Assembly (NCBI RefSeq): GCF_029263155.1
Contig: NZ_JAJCYB010000002.1
Location: 1 to 48,172, forward strand
Origin: Pseudonocardia sp.
GTDB lineage: Bacteria > Actinomycetota > Actinomycetes > Mycobacteriales > Pseudonocardiaceae
Reading direction: 5' to 3'
Length of the DNA: 48,172 bases
A program made the position numbers and the translations under genes. Shown here in pieces: positions 34,033 through 41,926 of this stretch. Within the stretch, counting starts at the first letter, position 1. Each line of letters opens with the position of its first letter. The notes under the pieces are model-generated. The model had not been told where the DNA came from. It was given only the letters and a program-made list of their open reading frames with translations, and made no database searches.

Positions 34033-35841
34033 ATGACCACGACGCAGGCGAAGCCGTCGGGCCCGAGCTCGGACTCCACCGGTCTCACCGAGATGTCCTG
34101 GGACCCGATCACCCGCATCGTCGGGAGCCTCGGGATCTACACGAAGATCGATTTCTCGGCCGGGCGGGTGGCCGAGTGCCACTCCACCTCGTCGATCTTC
34201 CGCGGCTACTCGATCTTCATGAAGGGCAAGGACCCCCGCGACGCGCACTTCATCACCAGTCGCATCTGCGGCATCTGCGGCGACAACCACGCCACCTGCT
34301 CGGTGTACGCGCAGAACATGGCCTACGGGGTTCGCCCGCCGCACATGGGCGAGTGGATCATCAACCTCGGCGAGGCCGCCGAGTACATGTTCGACCACAA
34401 CATCTTCCAGGAGAACCTGGTCGGGGTGGACTACTGCGAGAAGATGATCGCGGAGACGAACCCGGGCGTGCTGGAGCTGGCCAACCGGACCCCGGCCCCG
34501 GGCGAGGAGGCCCACGGGTACCGGACCATCGGCGACATCATGCGGTCGCTCAACCCGTTCACCGGCGAGTTCTACCGCGAGGCGCTGCAGGTCAGCCGCT
34601 ACACCCGCGAGATGTTCTGTCTGATGGAGGGGCGCCACGTCCACCCGTCCACGCTCTATCCCGGCGGCACGGGCACGGTCGCGACGATCCAGCTGTTCAC
34701 CGACTACTACACCCGGCTGATGCGCTACGTGGAGTTCATGAAGCGCGTCGTGCCGATGCACGACGACCTGTTCGACTTCATGTACGAGGCGCTGCCGGGC
34801 TACGAGGAGGTCGGCCGCCGCCGGGTGCTGCTGGGCTGCTGGGGCGCGTTCCAGGACCCCGACCACTGCGACTTCCAGTACCGCACCATGTCCAACTGGG
34901 GCCGGAAGATGTTCGTGACCCCCGGCGTGATCGTCGACGGCAAGCTCGTCACCAACGACCTCGTCGACATCAACCTGGGCATCCGGATCCTGCTCGGGCA
35001 CTCGTTCTACCGCGACTGGGACGACCAGGAGATCTTCGCGACGCACGACCCGCTGGGCAACCCGGTCGACCGGCGCCACCCGTGGAACCAGCACACGATC
35101 CCACAGCCGCAGAAGCGCGACTTCGACGACAAGTACAGCTGGACGATGTCGCCGCGCTGGTTCGACGGCACCGACCACCTCGCACTCGACACCGGCGGCG
35201 GCCCGCTCGCGCGGCTGTGGGCCACGGCGCTGGCCGGGCTCGTCGACATCGAGTTCGTCAAGGCGACGGGGCACAGCGTGCAGATCAACCTGCCGCGCAC
35301 GGTGCTGAAGCCCGAGGTCAGTTTCGAGTGGAAGATCCCGCACGACAAGGCGGGCAGGCCGCTGTCCAACGCGATCGAGCGCAACCGGGCCCGCACCTAC
35401 TTCCAGGCCTATGCGGCGGGGTGCGCGCTGCACTTCATCGAGAAGGCGATCGCGGAGGTGCGCGCGGGCAACACGAAGTCGTGGGAGAAGTTCACCGTGC
35501 CCGACGAGGCGATCAGCGTCGGCTTCACCGAGGCGGTGCGCGGCGTCCTGTCCCATCACCTGGTCATCCGCGGCGGGAAGATCGCGAACTACCACCCGTA
35601 CCCGCCCACCCCGTGGAACGGCAGCGTGCGCGACGTCCACGGCACGCCCGGCCCCTACGAGGACGCGGTGCAGAACACGCCGATCTTCGAGGAGAACCGC
35701 GGCGACAAGTTCAAGGGCATCGACATCATGCGGGCCGTGCGCAGCTTCGACCCGTGCCTGCCGTGCGGCGTGCACATGTACACCGGGAGCGGCAAGCCAC
35801 TGGTGCGGACCACGTCGCCGTCGATGCTCAACACGATCTGA
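34033..35841 (+). CDS. hhyL: Group 1h [NiFe]-hydrogenase large subunit
   Basis: A 602-residue catalytic subunit. The N-terminal nickel-ligand motif is RICGICGDNHATC (from residue 77) and the C-terminal one is DPCLPCGVH (residues 573-581). The tail of 21 residues after His581 (MYTGSGKPLVRTTSPS and on) should be removed by the maturation protease encoded downstream. Sequence features match the high-affinity actinobacterial enzymes that oxidise atmospheric H2. It is 6 bp after hhyS. Confidence 0.96.
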   Translation: MTTTQAKPSGPSSDSTGLTEMSWDPITRIVGSLGIYTKIDFSAGRVAECHSTSSIFRGYSIFMKGKDPRDAHFITSRICGICGDNHATCSVYAQNMAYGVRPPHMGEWIINLGEAAEYMFDHNIFQENLVGVDYCEKMIAETNPGVLELANRTPAPGEEAHGYRTIGDIMRSLNPFTGEFYREALQVSRYTREMFCLMEGRHVHPSTLYPGGTGTVATIQLFTDYYTRLMRYVEFMKRVVPMHDDLFDFMYEALPGYEEVGRRRVLLGCWGAFQDPDHCDFQYRTMSNWGRKMFVTPGVIVDGKLVTNDLVDINLGIRILLGHSFYRDWDDQEIFATHDPLGNPVDRRHPWNQHTIPQPQKRDFDDKYSWTMSPRWFDGTDHLALDTGGGPLARLWATALAGLVDIEFVKATGHSVQINLPRTVLKPEVSFEWKIPHDKAGRPLSNAIERNRARTYFQAYAAGCALHFIEKAIAEVRAGNTKSWEKFTVPDEAISVGFTEAVRGVLSHHLVIRGGKIANYHPYPPTPWNGSVRDVHGTPGPYEDAVQNTPIFEENRGDKFKGIDIMRAVRSFDPCLPCGVHMYTGSGKPLVRTTSPSMLNTI

Positions 35842-35842
35842 G

Positions 35843-36370
35843 ATGGCCTCGACGGACCTCGACCCCACCGGGCTGGCCGGCCGGATCGAGGAGCTGCTGG
35901 ACGGGATCACCGCCGAGGGCGGGCCCGGGGTGGGGCACGCGGCGGAGGAGCTGGTCCGGGTCCTGATGCGGTTCTACGGGGCCGGGCTGGAGCAGATCGT
36001 CGCCGTCGTGAAGGCGGGGGCCGGGGAGACGATCGTGCACCGGATGGCGGCCGACCCGCTCGTCGCCGGGCTGCTGGCCCTGCACGATCTGCACCCGGTG
36101 CCGCTGGAGCAGCGGCTCGGGCACGCGCTGGACACCGCGGTGCGCAGGCTCGGGTCGCACGGCACGGGCGTGCGGCTGGGCGAGGTCGACGCCGAGGGCG
36201 CGGTGCACGTGCTCCTCGACGGCGGCGGCTGCGGGACCGACACCGTCAAGGACGTCGTCGCCGCGTCGATCGGCGAGCTGGCGCCGGAGGTCGCGGGCGT
36301 CGTGTTCGACGCCGCCCCCGCCGGGCCGACTCTGCTGCAGATCGGCGTACGCCCCGCGGTCGCCTCGTGA
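35843..36370 (+). CDS. NifU-family protein of the hydrogenase operon
   Basis: A 175-residue protein with a helical N-terminus (ELVRVLMRFYGAGLEQIVAVV) and a NifU C-terminal-like domain (VHVLLDGGGCGTDTVKDVVAASI). NifU scaffolds bind FeS clusters through CxxC; here the motif is CGTD, so one Cys is replaced by Asp and only a single Cys is present. It may assist FeS assembly on the small subunit or have lost cluster binding. The ATG starts one base after the hhyL stop, and its stop is TGATG with a mini-ORF. Confidence 0.82.
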   Translation: MASTDLDPTGLAGRIEELLDGITAEGGPGVGHAAEELVRVLMRFYGAGLEQIVAVVKAGAGETIVHRMAADPLVAGLLALHDLHPVPLEQRLGHALDTAVRRLGSHGTGVRLGEVDAEGAVHVLLDGGGCGTDTVKDVVAASIGELAPEVAGVVFDAAPAGPTLLQIGVRPAVAS

Positions 36371-36449
36371 TGAGCACCGCCGACGCACTCCCTCCCGCGG
36401 AGGCGAGATGAGCACCGCCGACGCACTCCCTCCCGCGGAGGCACAGTGA
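36370..36449 (+). repeat. Tandemly duplicated 38-bp leader with two mini-ORFs
   Basis: A 38-bp block is repeated at 36370 and 36408. Each copy carries an ATG, the peptide MSTADALPPAEA plus one residue, and a GCGGAGGC ribosome-site-like end. Mini-ORF 1 runs 36370-36411 and mini-ORF 2 36408-36449. They overlap each other (ATGA), the NifU stop and the DUF5947 start (GTGA), making an unbroken chain of coupled starts. Confidence 0.85.
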
Positions 36450-37066
36450 CCTCCGCTCTGCGCCGGTTCCTGGCCGAACCGCCGGGCCGGGAGCCGGCGC
36501 GGGAGACCTGCGAGCTGTGCGCGAAGCCGGTTCCGGCGGAGCACCCGCACCTCGTGCAGGTGCAGGAGCGGCGGATGCTCTGCGCCTGCGGGGCCTGCGG
36601 GTTCCTGTTCAGCAACCCCGGGGCGGGGGGTGGGGGCTTCCGGCGGGTGCCCGACCGGTACCTGGCGGACCCGGACTTCCGGCTCACCGACGCCCAGTGG
36701 GACGCCCTGCAGATCCCCGTCGGCATGGCGTTCTTCCTGCGAAACTCCGCGCAGGACCGGATCATCGCCTGCTACCCCAGCCCGGCCGGGGCGACGGAGA
36801 GCGAGCTGGGCCTCGACGCGTGGGCGGCGGGCGTGGGCGCGAGCCGGCTCGCCGCGGGGCTGGAACCGGACGTGGAGGCCCTGCTGGTGCGCCGCGAGTC
36901 CGACGTCGGCGTCGAGTGCCTGCTGGTCCCGATCGACGCCTGCTACCGCCTGGTCGGGCTGGTGCGGCTGCACTGGCGCGGGTTCGACGGCGGCGCCGAG
37001 GCGTGGCGCGAGATCGACCTGTTCTTCGACGCCCTGCGCGACGCGGCCCGCCCGCTGGCGGGCTGA
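36446..37066 (+). CDS. Hydrogenase-locus protein, DUF5947-like
   Basis: A 206-residue protein with two CxxC pairs near the N-terminus (TCELCAKPV, then LCACGACGFLF), spaced like a zinc ribbon or FeS site. RYLADPDFRLTDAQWDAL, IPVGMAFFLRNS and CLLVPIDACYRLVGLVRLHW follow. This matches my recollection of DUF5947, found beside actinobacterial group 1h hydrogenases. A rubredoxin- or zinc-ribbon-like role in assembly or electron transfer is possible (inference). The GTG at 36446 overlaps mini-ORF 2. Confidence 0.8.
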   Translation: MTSALRRFLAEPPGREPARETCELCAKPVPAEHPHLVQVQERRMLCACGACGFLFSNPGAGGGGFRRVPDRYLADPDFRLTDAQWDALQIPVGMAFFLRNSAQDRIIACYPSPAGATESELGLDAWAAGVGASRLAAGLEPDVEALLVRRESDVGVECLLVPIDACYRLVGLVRLHWRGFDGGAEAWREIDLFFDALRDAARPLAG

Positions 37067-37067
37067 C

Positions 37068-37709
37068 GTGCTGCGCTTCGCCTGCACCGGGGCCCGGCCC
37101 GAGCCGTTCGCGGCCGGGCCGTCGCTGGAGTTCGACGTGCGCATCACCGACGACGGCGGGAGCGCGCGCCGGGTGCACTCGGTGGCGCTGCGCACCCAGA
37201 TCCGCATCGAGCCCCGGGGCCGTGGCTACACCCCCGAGGAGTCAGCGAAGCTGGTCGACCTGTTCGGCGAGCCGTCGCGGTGGGGGGAGACGCTCAACCC
37301 GCTGCAGCTCGCGACGGTCGCCACCACGGTCGGCAGCTTCACCGGCGAGACGACGGTCCCGGTCACCGTGCCGCTGACCTACGACCTCGACATCGGTGCC
37401 ACCAAGTTCTTCCACGGCCTCGCCGAGGGAGAGGTGCCGCTGCTGATGCTGTTCTCCGGCACCGTGTTCTACGCGGGCCCCGACGGCGTGCAGGTCGGGC
37501 TGGTGTCGTGGCACGAGGAGGCGACCTTCCGCCTGCCGGTGGCCACCTGGCGGGCGGCGATGGACGATCACTACCCGCAGTCGGCGTACGTGCGGGTGAG
37601 CACGGCGACGCTGGACGCCCTGTCGGCCTACCGCTCGCAGCACGTGATCCCCAGCTGGGACGAGACGTTCGAGCGGCTGTTGAAGGAGGCGGGGCGTGAG
37701 CATCCCTGA
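37068..37709 (+). CDS. Hydrogenase-locus protein, DUF6084-like
   Basis: A 213-residue, beta-rich protein (LEFDVRITDDGG, TVPVTVPLTYDLDI, LLMLFSGTVFYAGPDG) ending with a helix (DETFERLLKEAG). It matches DUF6084 as I recall it, known almost only from hydrogenase loci. It has no cysteine-rich site or membrane segment. The GTG lies 1 bp after the DUF5947 stop, and its last 14 bp overlap the next gene. Confidence 0.78.
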   Translation: MLRFACTGARPEPFAAGPSLEFDVRITDDGGSARRVHSVALRTQIRIEPRGRGYTPEESAKLVDLFGEPSRWGETLNPLQLATVATTVGSFTGETTVPVTVPLTYDLDIGATKFFHGLAEGEVPLLMLFSGTVFYAGPDGVQVGLVSWHEEATFRLPVATWRAAMDDHYPQSAYVRVSTATLDALSAYRSQHVIPSWDETFERLLKEAGREHP

Positions 37710-39036
37710 CGTGCTCGACGAGGTCGCCGCGGTCGCCGACGCCGTGCTGTTCGAGGGCTACCTGCTCTACCCGTACCGCGCGTCGGCCCAGAAGAACCGG
37801 GTGCGCTGGCAGTTCGGCGTCCTCACCCCCGGGGGCGACACCTGCGAGCCGACCCGCAACCGCACCGAGTGCCTGCTCGAACCCGGTTCGGCCACCCGCC
37901 TGCACCTGCGGCTGCGCTGCCTGCAGCTGGAGTCCCGCTCCCCCCGGACCCCGGACGGTGCACCGGTCGGGGAGCTGGTCGTCGACGGTCGGCGCCACCT
38001 GCGGTTCGAGGAGGGGGCACCGCGGCAGGTGGACGTGACGCTGGCCGTCGACGACCTCCTGCGCGGCCCGTGCACGGTCCCGGTGCTGCTGCCCGCCGCG
38101 CGATGGGTGGAGGAGCTGGGCACCGGTTCCATCGTGCGCGAGTCCTGGGAGGTGCGTGGCCGGATGGTCGTGTCGCTGACCGACCTGGACGGCCCGTACC
38201 TCGTGCACCGGCTGCGCGTCGACGTCGTCAACGACGGGGACTGCGAGCCCGACGCCCCGCGCGAGCAGGTGCTGCGGACCTCGTTGATCGCCGCGCACAC
38301 CGTTGTCGGCGCTCCGGGCGGGACGTTCCTCTCCCAGACCGATCCGCCGCGCTGGGCCGCGCCGATCGCGGCCGGGTGCGTCAACTCCCACACCTGGCCG
38401 GTGCTGGCCGGCCCGTCGGGCCGGTCGGACGTGGTGCTGTCGACCCCGATCATCCTCGCCGACCACCCGCAGCTCGCCCCGGAGAGCACGATCGACCTGT
38501 TCGACGGCTGCGAGAACGACGAGATCCTCACCCTGCGCACCCTGGTGCTGACCGACGCGGAGAAGGCCGAGGCCCGGGCCACCGACCCGCGCGCCGCCGC
38601 GATCATCGACGCCGTCGAGCAGCTACCCCCCGAGTTCATGGAGCGGCTGCACGGCACCATCCGTTCGCTGCGGCCCGCCCCCGCGGGAGGTGACCTGGGG
38701 CTGGGCGCGGACAGCCCGGCCGAGCACCCTCCCGAGCGGCTCCCCTGGTGGGACCCCGGCATGGACGCCTCGGTCGACCCGGACACCGACTCGGTGCCGG
38801 TCGGCGGGGTCCCGGTGTCGCGCGGCAGCGCGGTGGTGCTGCGTCCCGGACCGCACGGCGACGTCCAGGACCGCTTCCTCGACGGCCTGCGCGCCACCGT
38901 GCAGGCGGTCGTCCACGACGTCGACGGCGGCGTGCACGTCGCGGTGTCGGTGGACGGCGACCCGGCCGCGGAGCTGCAGCTCGCGCACGGCCGCTTCCGC
39001 TACTTCCGCCCCGACGAGCTGGAGGTGGCGAGGTGA
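37696..39036 (+). CDS. Hydrogenase-locus conserved protein of unknown function, 446 aa
   Basis: The protein starts MSIPDVLDEVAAVADAVLFEGYLLYPYRAS and continues QKNRVRWQFGVL, with a long middle part (LRVDVVNDGDCEP, INSHTWPVL-type segment CVNSHTWPVLAG) and a C-terminal domain from VPVSRGSAVVLRPG. The segment SRGSAVVLRPGPHGDVQDRF recalls small soluble hydrogenase-associated domains, but I do not recognise a catalytic motif. Its place between DUF6084 and the protease is typical of group 1h operons. The GTG at 37696 overlaps the previous gene. Confidence 0.78.
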   Translation: MSIPDVLDEVAAVADAVLFEGYLLYPYRASAQKNRVRWQFGVLTPGGDTCEPTRNRTECLLEPGSATRLHLRLRCLQLESRSPRTPDGAPVGELVVDGRRHLRFEEGAPRQVDVTLAVDDLLRGPCTVPVLLPAARWVEELGTGSIVRESWEVRGRMVVSLTDLDGPYLVHRLRVDVVNDGDCEPDAPREQVLRTSLIAAHTVVGAPGGTFLSQTDPPRWAAPIAAGCVNSHTWPVLAGPSGRSDVVLSTPIILADHPQLAPESTIDLFDGCENDEILTLRTLVLTDAEKAEARATDPRAAAIIDAVEQLPPEFMERLHGTIRSLRPAPAGGDLGLGADSPAEHPPERLPWWDPGMDASVDPDTDSVPVGGVPVSRGSAVVLRPGPHGDVQDRFLDGLRATVQAVVHDVDGGVHVAVSVDGDPAAELQLAHGRFRYFRPDELEVAR

Positions 39037-39542
39037 AGGACGCTGCGACGACCGTGCTCGTGGCCGGGATCGGCAACGTGTTCCTGTCCGACGACGCGTT
39101 CGGCGTGGAGGTGGTCCGCCGGCTGGGGGAGCTGCCCGAGGGGGTGCGGGTGCTCGACAGCGGTATCCGCGGGATGCACCTGGCCTACGAGCTGCTCGAC
39201 GGCTACGACACGGTCGTGCTCGTCGACGCCGTGCCCCGCGGCGGCGCGCCGGGCACGCTCCACACTCTCGAACACGACCTCGACGCGCCCGCGCCGGACG
39301 GGGCGGTGCTCGACGGGCACGGCATGGACCCGGCCTCGGTCCTCGGGCTGCTGCGCGACCTGGCGGCCTCGATGGAGGTCGTGCGCCCGGTCGGGCGGGT
39401 GCTGGTAGTGGGGTGCGAGCCCGCCTGCCTCGACGAGGGCATCGGGCTCAGCCCGGCGGTCGCGGCCGCCGTCGGGCCCGCGGTGCGGGCCGTCACCGAA
39501 CTGATCGACCACGTCCGCACACCGGAGGGAGCCCGAACATGA
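39033..39542 (+). CDS. Hydrogenase maturation protease (HybD/HupD family)
   Basis: A 169-residue endopeptidase that removes the C-terminal tail of the large subunit after nickel insertion. Visible are GIGNVFLSDDAFG near the N-terminus, VVLVDAVPRGG and the HGMDPASVLGLL motif with the metal-binding His. In HybD the first ligand is Glu in DE; here it is Asp (DD), a common variation. The GTG at 39033 overlaps the previous stop (GTGA). Confidence 0.93.
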   Translation: MKDAATTVLVAGIGNVFLSDDAFGVEVVRRLGELPEGVRVLDSGIRGMHLAYELLDGYDTVVLVDAVPRGGAPGTLHTLEHDLDAPAPDGAVLDGHGMDPASVLGLLRDLAASMEVVRPVGRVLVVGCEPACLDEGIGLSPAVAAAVGPAVRAVTELIDHVRTPEGART

Positions 39543-39652
39543 TCCGCAGGATCCTGGTGCTGATGCTGCTGGCGGCGGCGGTCACCGCCGCCGTCGCGGC
39601 CGTGCAGTCGCGCGAGGAGATCGCGCGCTACCGCGACATGCGCCGGATGTGA
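39539..39652 (+). CDS. Small membrane protein, DUF6893-like, 37 aa
   Basis: The gene encodes MIRRILVLMLLAAAVTAAVA followed by AVQSREEIARYRDMRRM. It is one hydrophobic helix with a short basic tail, matching DUF6893 micro-proteins as I recall them. ATGA overlap with the protease gene and the immediately following hypC argue that it is translated. It may anchor or stabilise part of the hydrogenase complex at the membrane (inference). Confidence 0.75.
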   Translation: MIRRILVLMLLAAAVTAAVAAVQSREEIARYRDMRRM

Positions 39653-39655
39653 CCC

Positions 39656-39901
39656 GTGTGTCTGGGGATCCCCGGCCGGGTGATCGGGCCGATGAACGGG
39701 CACCCGGACCTGGCGGTGGTGCGGGTCGAGGGCGTCGACCGGCCGGTGAACCTCGGGCTGCTCGACGGGGAACCCACCCCGGGCGAGTGGGTGCTCATCC
39801 ACATGGGATTCGCCCTGGAACGGATCGACGAGGCGACCGCGAAGGCGTCGCTGGAGTTCGTGACCGGCCGCGACGGCGCGTTCGGCGACCGCCCCGGCTG
39901 A
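39656..39901 (+). CDS. hypC: HypC/HupF-family chaperone, second full copy
   Basis: An 81-residue HypC with MCLGIPGRVIGPM, VEGVDRPVNLGLLDG and EWVLIHMGFALERID, so Cys2 and the signature strand are intact. It begins 3 bp after the micro-gene and ends the structural operon. The other full HypC is encoded in the hypEDC operon; this copy may serve delivery to the large subunit specifically (inference). Confidence 0.94.
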   Translation: MCLGIPGRVIGPMNGHPDLAVVRVEGVDRPVNLGLLDGEPTPGEWVLIHMGFALERIDEATAKASLEFVTGRDGAFGDRPG

Positions 39902-39908
39902 GCACCGC

Positions 39909-40250
39909 TCACCGACGCGCGGTGCTCACCTGGATGTAGCGCTCGAGGAACAGGTGCAGCATGTCGTGGACGTGCTCCAGGCCCCGGACCTGCTGTTCCA
40001 GGAACGCCAGGCCGTCGGCGGTGACGTGGTAGGTGCGCCGCGCCGGGCCGACCTCGGACAGCTCCCACTCCGACCGGACCAGCCCCTGGTGCTCCAGCGC
40101 CCGCAGCGCGCGGTACACCCCGCCCGCGTCGGCGTCGCCGTCGTGCAGGGGCCGCAGCCGGACGGCGAGGTCGTAGCCGTGGTCGGACTGTTCGCGCAGG
40201 AGCAGCAGCAGGCACGGCTGGAGGAAGTTGCGCGGTTCGAGTGCGGCCAT
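39909..40250 (-). CDS. PadR-family transcriptional regulator
   Basis: A 113-residue PadR protein: FLQPCLLLLLREQSDHGYDL, RALRALEHQGLVRSEWE and RTYHVTADGLAFLEQQ form the winged helix, and LEHVHDMLHLFLERY is the C-terminal dimerisation helix. It is convergent with the hydrogenase operon and 7 bp from its last gene. PadR genes often sit beside what they control, so it is a candidate hydrogenase regulator (inference). No PadR-type ATGT/ACAT operator is obvious upstream. Confidence 0.9.
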   Translation of the reverse strand: MAALEPRNFLQPCLLLLLREQSDHGYDLAVRLRPLHDGDADAGGVYRALRALEHQGLVRSEWELSEVGPARRTYHVTADGLAFLEQQVRGLEHVHDMLHLFLERYIQVSTARR

Positions 40251-40427
40251 GCCGGGGCCCCGTCGGTAGGCGGTGGTGGACGCCTGATGAGATATGAGGC
40301 TTCCAGCATGTGACGTGGATGACAAGGACGGTCCCGCAACGGTCGCGGTGAACCGCGGCGGCGACCGGGCCGTGTGTGAGGCGGTGGCCGGTCCGACGCC
40401 GGCCCGGTAGACCCGGAGGTTGTCCCC

Positions 40428-40949
40428 ATGTCCCGCTCCCCCGCGCTCGCCGCCGTGGCCGCGGTCGGCGCGATCGTGCTGACCGCGTGTGCCGGCTCGG
40501 ACGGCGGCACCGCCGACCCGTACGGCGTCGGCGGTGAATCCGCCGAGATCGCGGCGCCCGAGACGCTCACCGCCCCCGAGGGCACCGTGCTCACCGCGAA
40601 CGGCACCGCCCAGCTCGGCACCGTCGTCGTCGACGGCCTGGGCTGGACGCTCTACCGCTTCGACGACGACACCGCGCAGCCGCCCGCCTCGAACTGCGCG
40701 GGCGACTGCGCCGCCGCGTGGCCACCCGTGCTCGCCGAACCCGGCACCCCCCTGGAGCTGGAGGGCGTCGCCCAGGAGGCGGTCGGCACGATCACCCGAC
40801 CCGACGGCGGCGTGCAGCTGACCATCGGCGGGTGGCCGGTGTACCGCTACGCGGCCGACCCCGCGCCCGGTGCCACCGACGGGCACGGCGTCGGCGAGAA
40901 GTGGTTCGCGGTCGACCCCGAGGGCGGGCGGGCCGCGGCTCCGCAGTGA
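40428..40949 (+). CDS. COG4315-type secreted-repeat lipoprotein
   Basis: A 173-residue protein with a lipoprotein signal (AVGAIVLTAC, Cys21) and two copies of the COG4315 motif: GLGWTLYRFDDD with CAGDCAAAWPPVLA, and GWPVYRYAADPAPGATDGHG ending WFAVDPEG. The family is of unknown function and widespread in actinomycetes. It is divergent from padR. Its link to the hydrogenase is only positional. Confidence 0.88.
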   Translation: MSRSPALAAVAAVGAIVLTACAGSDGGTADPYGVGGESAEIAAPETLTAPEGTVLTANGTAQLGTVVVDGLGWTLYRFDDDTAQPPASNCAGDCAAAWPPVLAEPGTPLELEGVAQEAVGTITRPDGGVQLTIGGWPVYRYAADPAPGATDGHGVGEKWFAVDPEGGRAAAPQ

Positions 40950-40974
40950 CACCGCCCTGGCCGCAGGTGACGAG

Positions 40975-40980
40975 TTGACA
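40975..40980 (+). promoter_or_regulatory. Possible -35 element before the pyrimidine catabolism genes
   Basis: A perfect TTGACA lies 81 bp before the ureidopropionase ATG. No good -10 is seen at the usual distance, and a short hairpin (41004-41021) follows. Confidence 0.25.
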
Positions 40981-41055
40981 TCCGCGGTCGCAGCCTCTTG
41001 CGCGGACCCGGTACGGGGTCCGAGAGTGGGCCGCTCAGCCGAGAGGGGACGCCGA

Positions 41056-41901
41056 ATGTCCGACGGGATCGTCCGCGCCGCCATCCTGCAGGCCAAGTGG
41101 ACCGGCGACACCGCGTCCATGATCGAGGTCCACGAGAGCTACGCCCGCGCCGCGGCCGAGCAGGGTGCGCGGGTGATGGGCTTCCAGGAGGTCTTCAACG
41201 CGCCGTACTTCTGCCAGGTACAGGAGGCCGAGCACTACCGGTGGGCCGAGCGGGTGCCCGAAGGACCCACGGTCGTGCGGATGCAGGCCCTGGCCCGGGA
41301 GACCGGGATGGTGCTGGTGGTGCCGGTGTTCGAGGTGGAGGACTCCGGGCACTACTACAACACCGCGGCCGTCATCGACGCCGACGGCACGGTGCTGGGC
41401 AAGTACCGCAAGCACCACATCCCGCAGGTCAAGGGCTTCTGGGAGAAGTTCTACTTCCGGCCTGGCAACCTCGGCTGGCCGATCTTCGACACCGCGGTGG
41501 GCCGCGTCGGCGTCTACATCTGCTACGACCGTCATTTCCCGGAGGGCTGGCGCGCGCTGGGCCTCGCCGGCGCGCAGATCGTGTTCAACCCGTCGGCGAC
41601 CAGCCGCGGTCTGTCGTCGTACCTGTGGAAGCTGGAGCAGCCGGCCGCCGCCGTCGCCAACGAGTACTTCGTGGCCGCGATCAACCGGGTGGGCGTGGAG
41701 GAGTACGGCGACAACGACTTCTACGGCACCAGCTACTTCGTCGACCCGCGCGGGCAGTTCGTCGGCGAGGTGGCGTCCGGGAACGACGAGGAGCTCGTCG
41801 TCCGTGACCTCGACCTGGGCATGATCGACGAGGTGCGCCGGCAGTGGGCGTTCTACCGCGACCGCCGCCCCGACGCCTACGGCCCGCTGGTGGCGCAGTG
41901 A
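41056..41901 (+). CDS. Nitrilase-family beta-ureidopropionase (N-carbamoyl-beta-alanine amidase)
   Basis: A 281-residue carbon-nitrogen hydrolase with the Glu-Lys-Cys triad in FQEVFNAPYF, KYRKHHIPQVKGFWEK and YICYDRHFPEG. The HHIPQVKGFWEKFYF stretch is typical of beta-ureidopropionases, which release CO2 and ammonia from N-carbamoyl-beta-alanine. The gene begins the pyrimidine catabolism cluster, with aminotransferase and dihydropyrimidinase following on the same strand. GAGAGGGG lies upstream of the ATG. Confidence 0.92.
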   Translation: MSDGIVRAAILQAKWTGDTASMIEVHESYARAAAEQGARVMGFQEVFNAPYFCQVQEAEHYRWAERVPEGPTVVRMQALARETGMVLVVPVFEVEDSGHYYNTAAVIDADGTVLGKYRKHHIPQVKGFWEKFYFRPGNLGWPIFDTAVGRVGVYICYDRHFPEGWRALGLAGAQIVFNPSATSRGLSSYLWKLEQPAAAVANEYFVAAINRVGVEEYGDNDFYGTSYFVDPRGQFVGEVASGNDEELVVRDLDLGMIDEVRRQWAFYRDRRPDAYGPLVAQ

Positions 41902-41926
41902 GCGACTTCGTCACCGGAGGTGGGGC

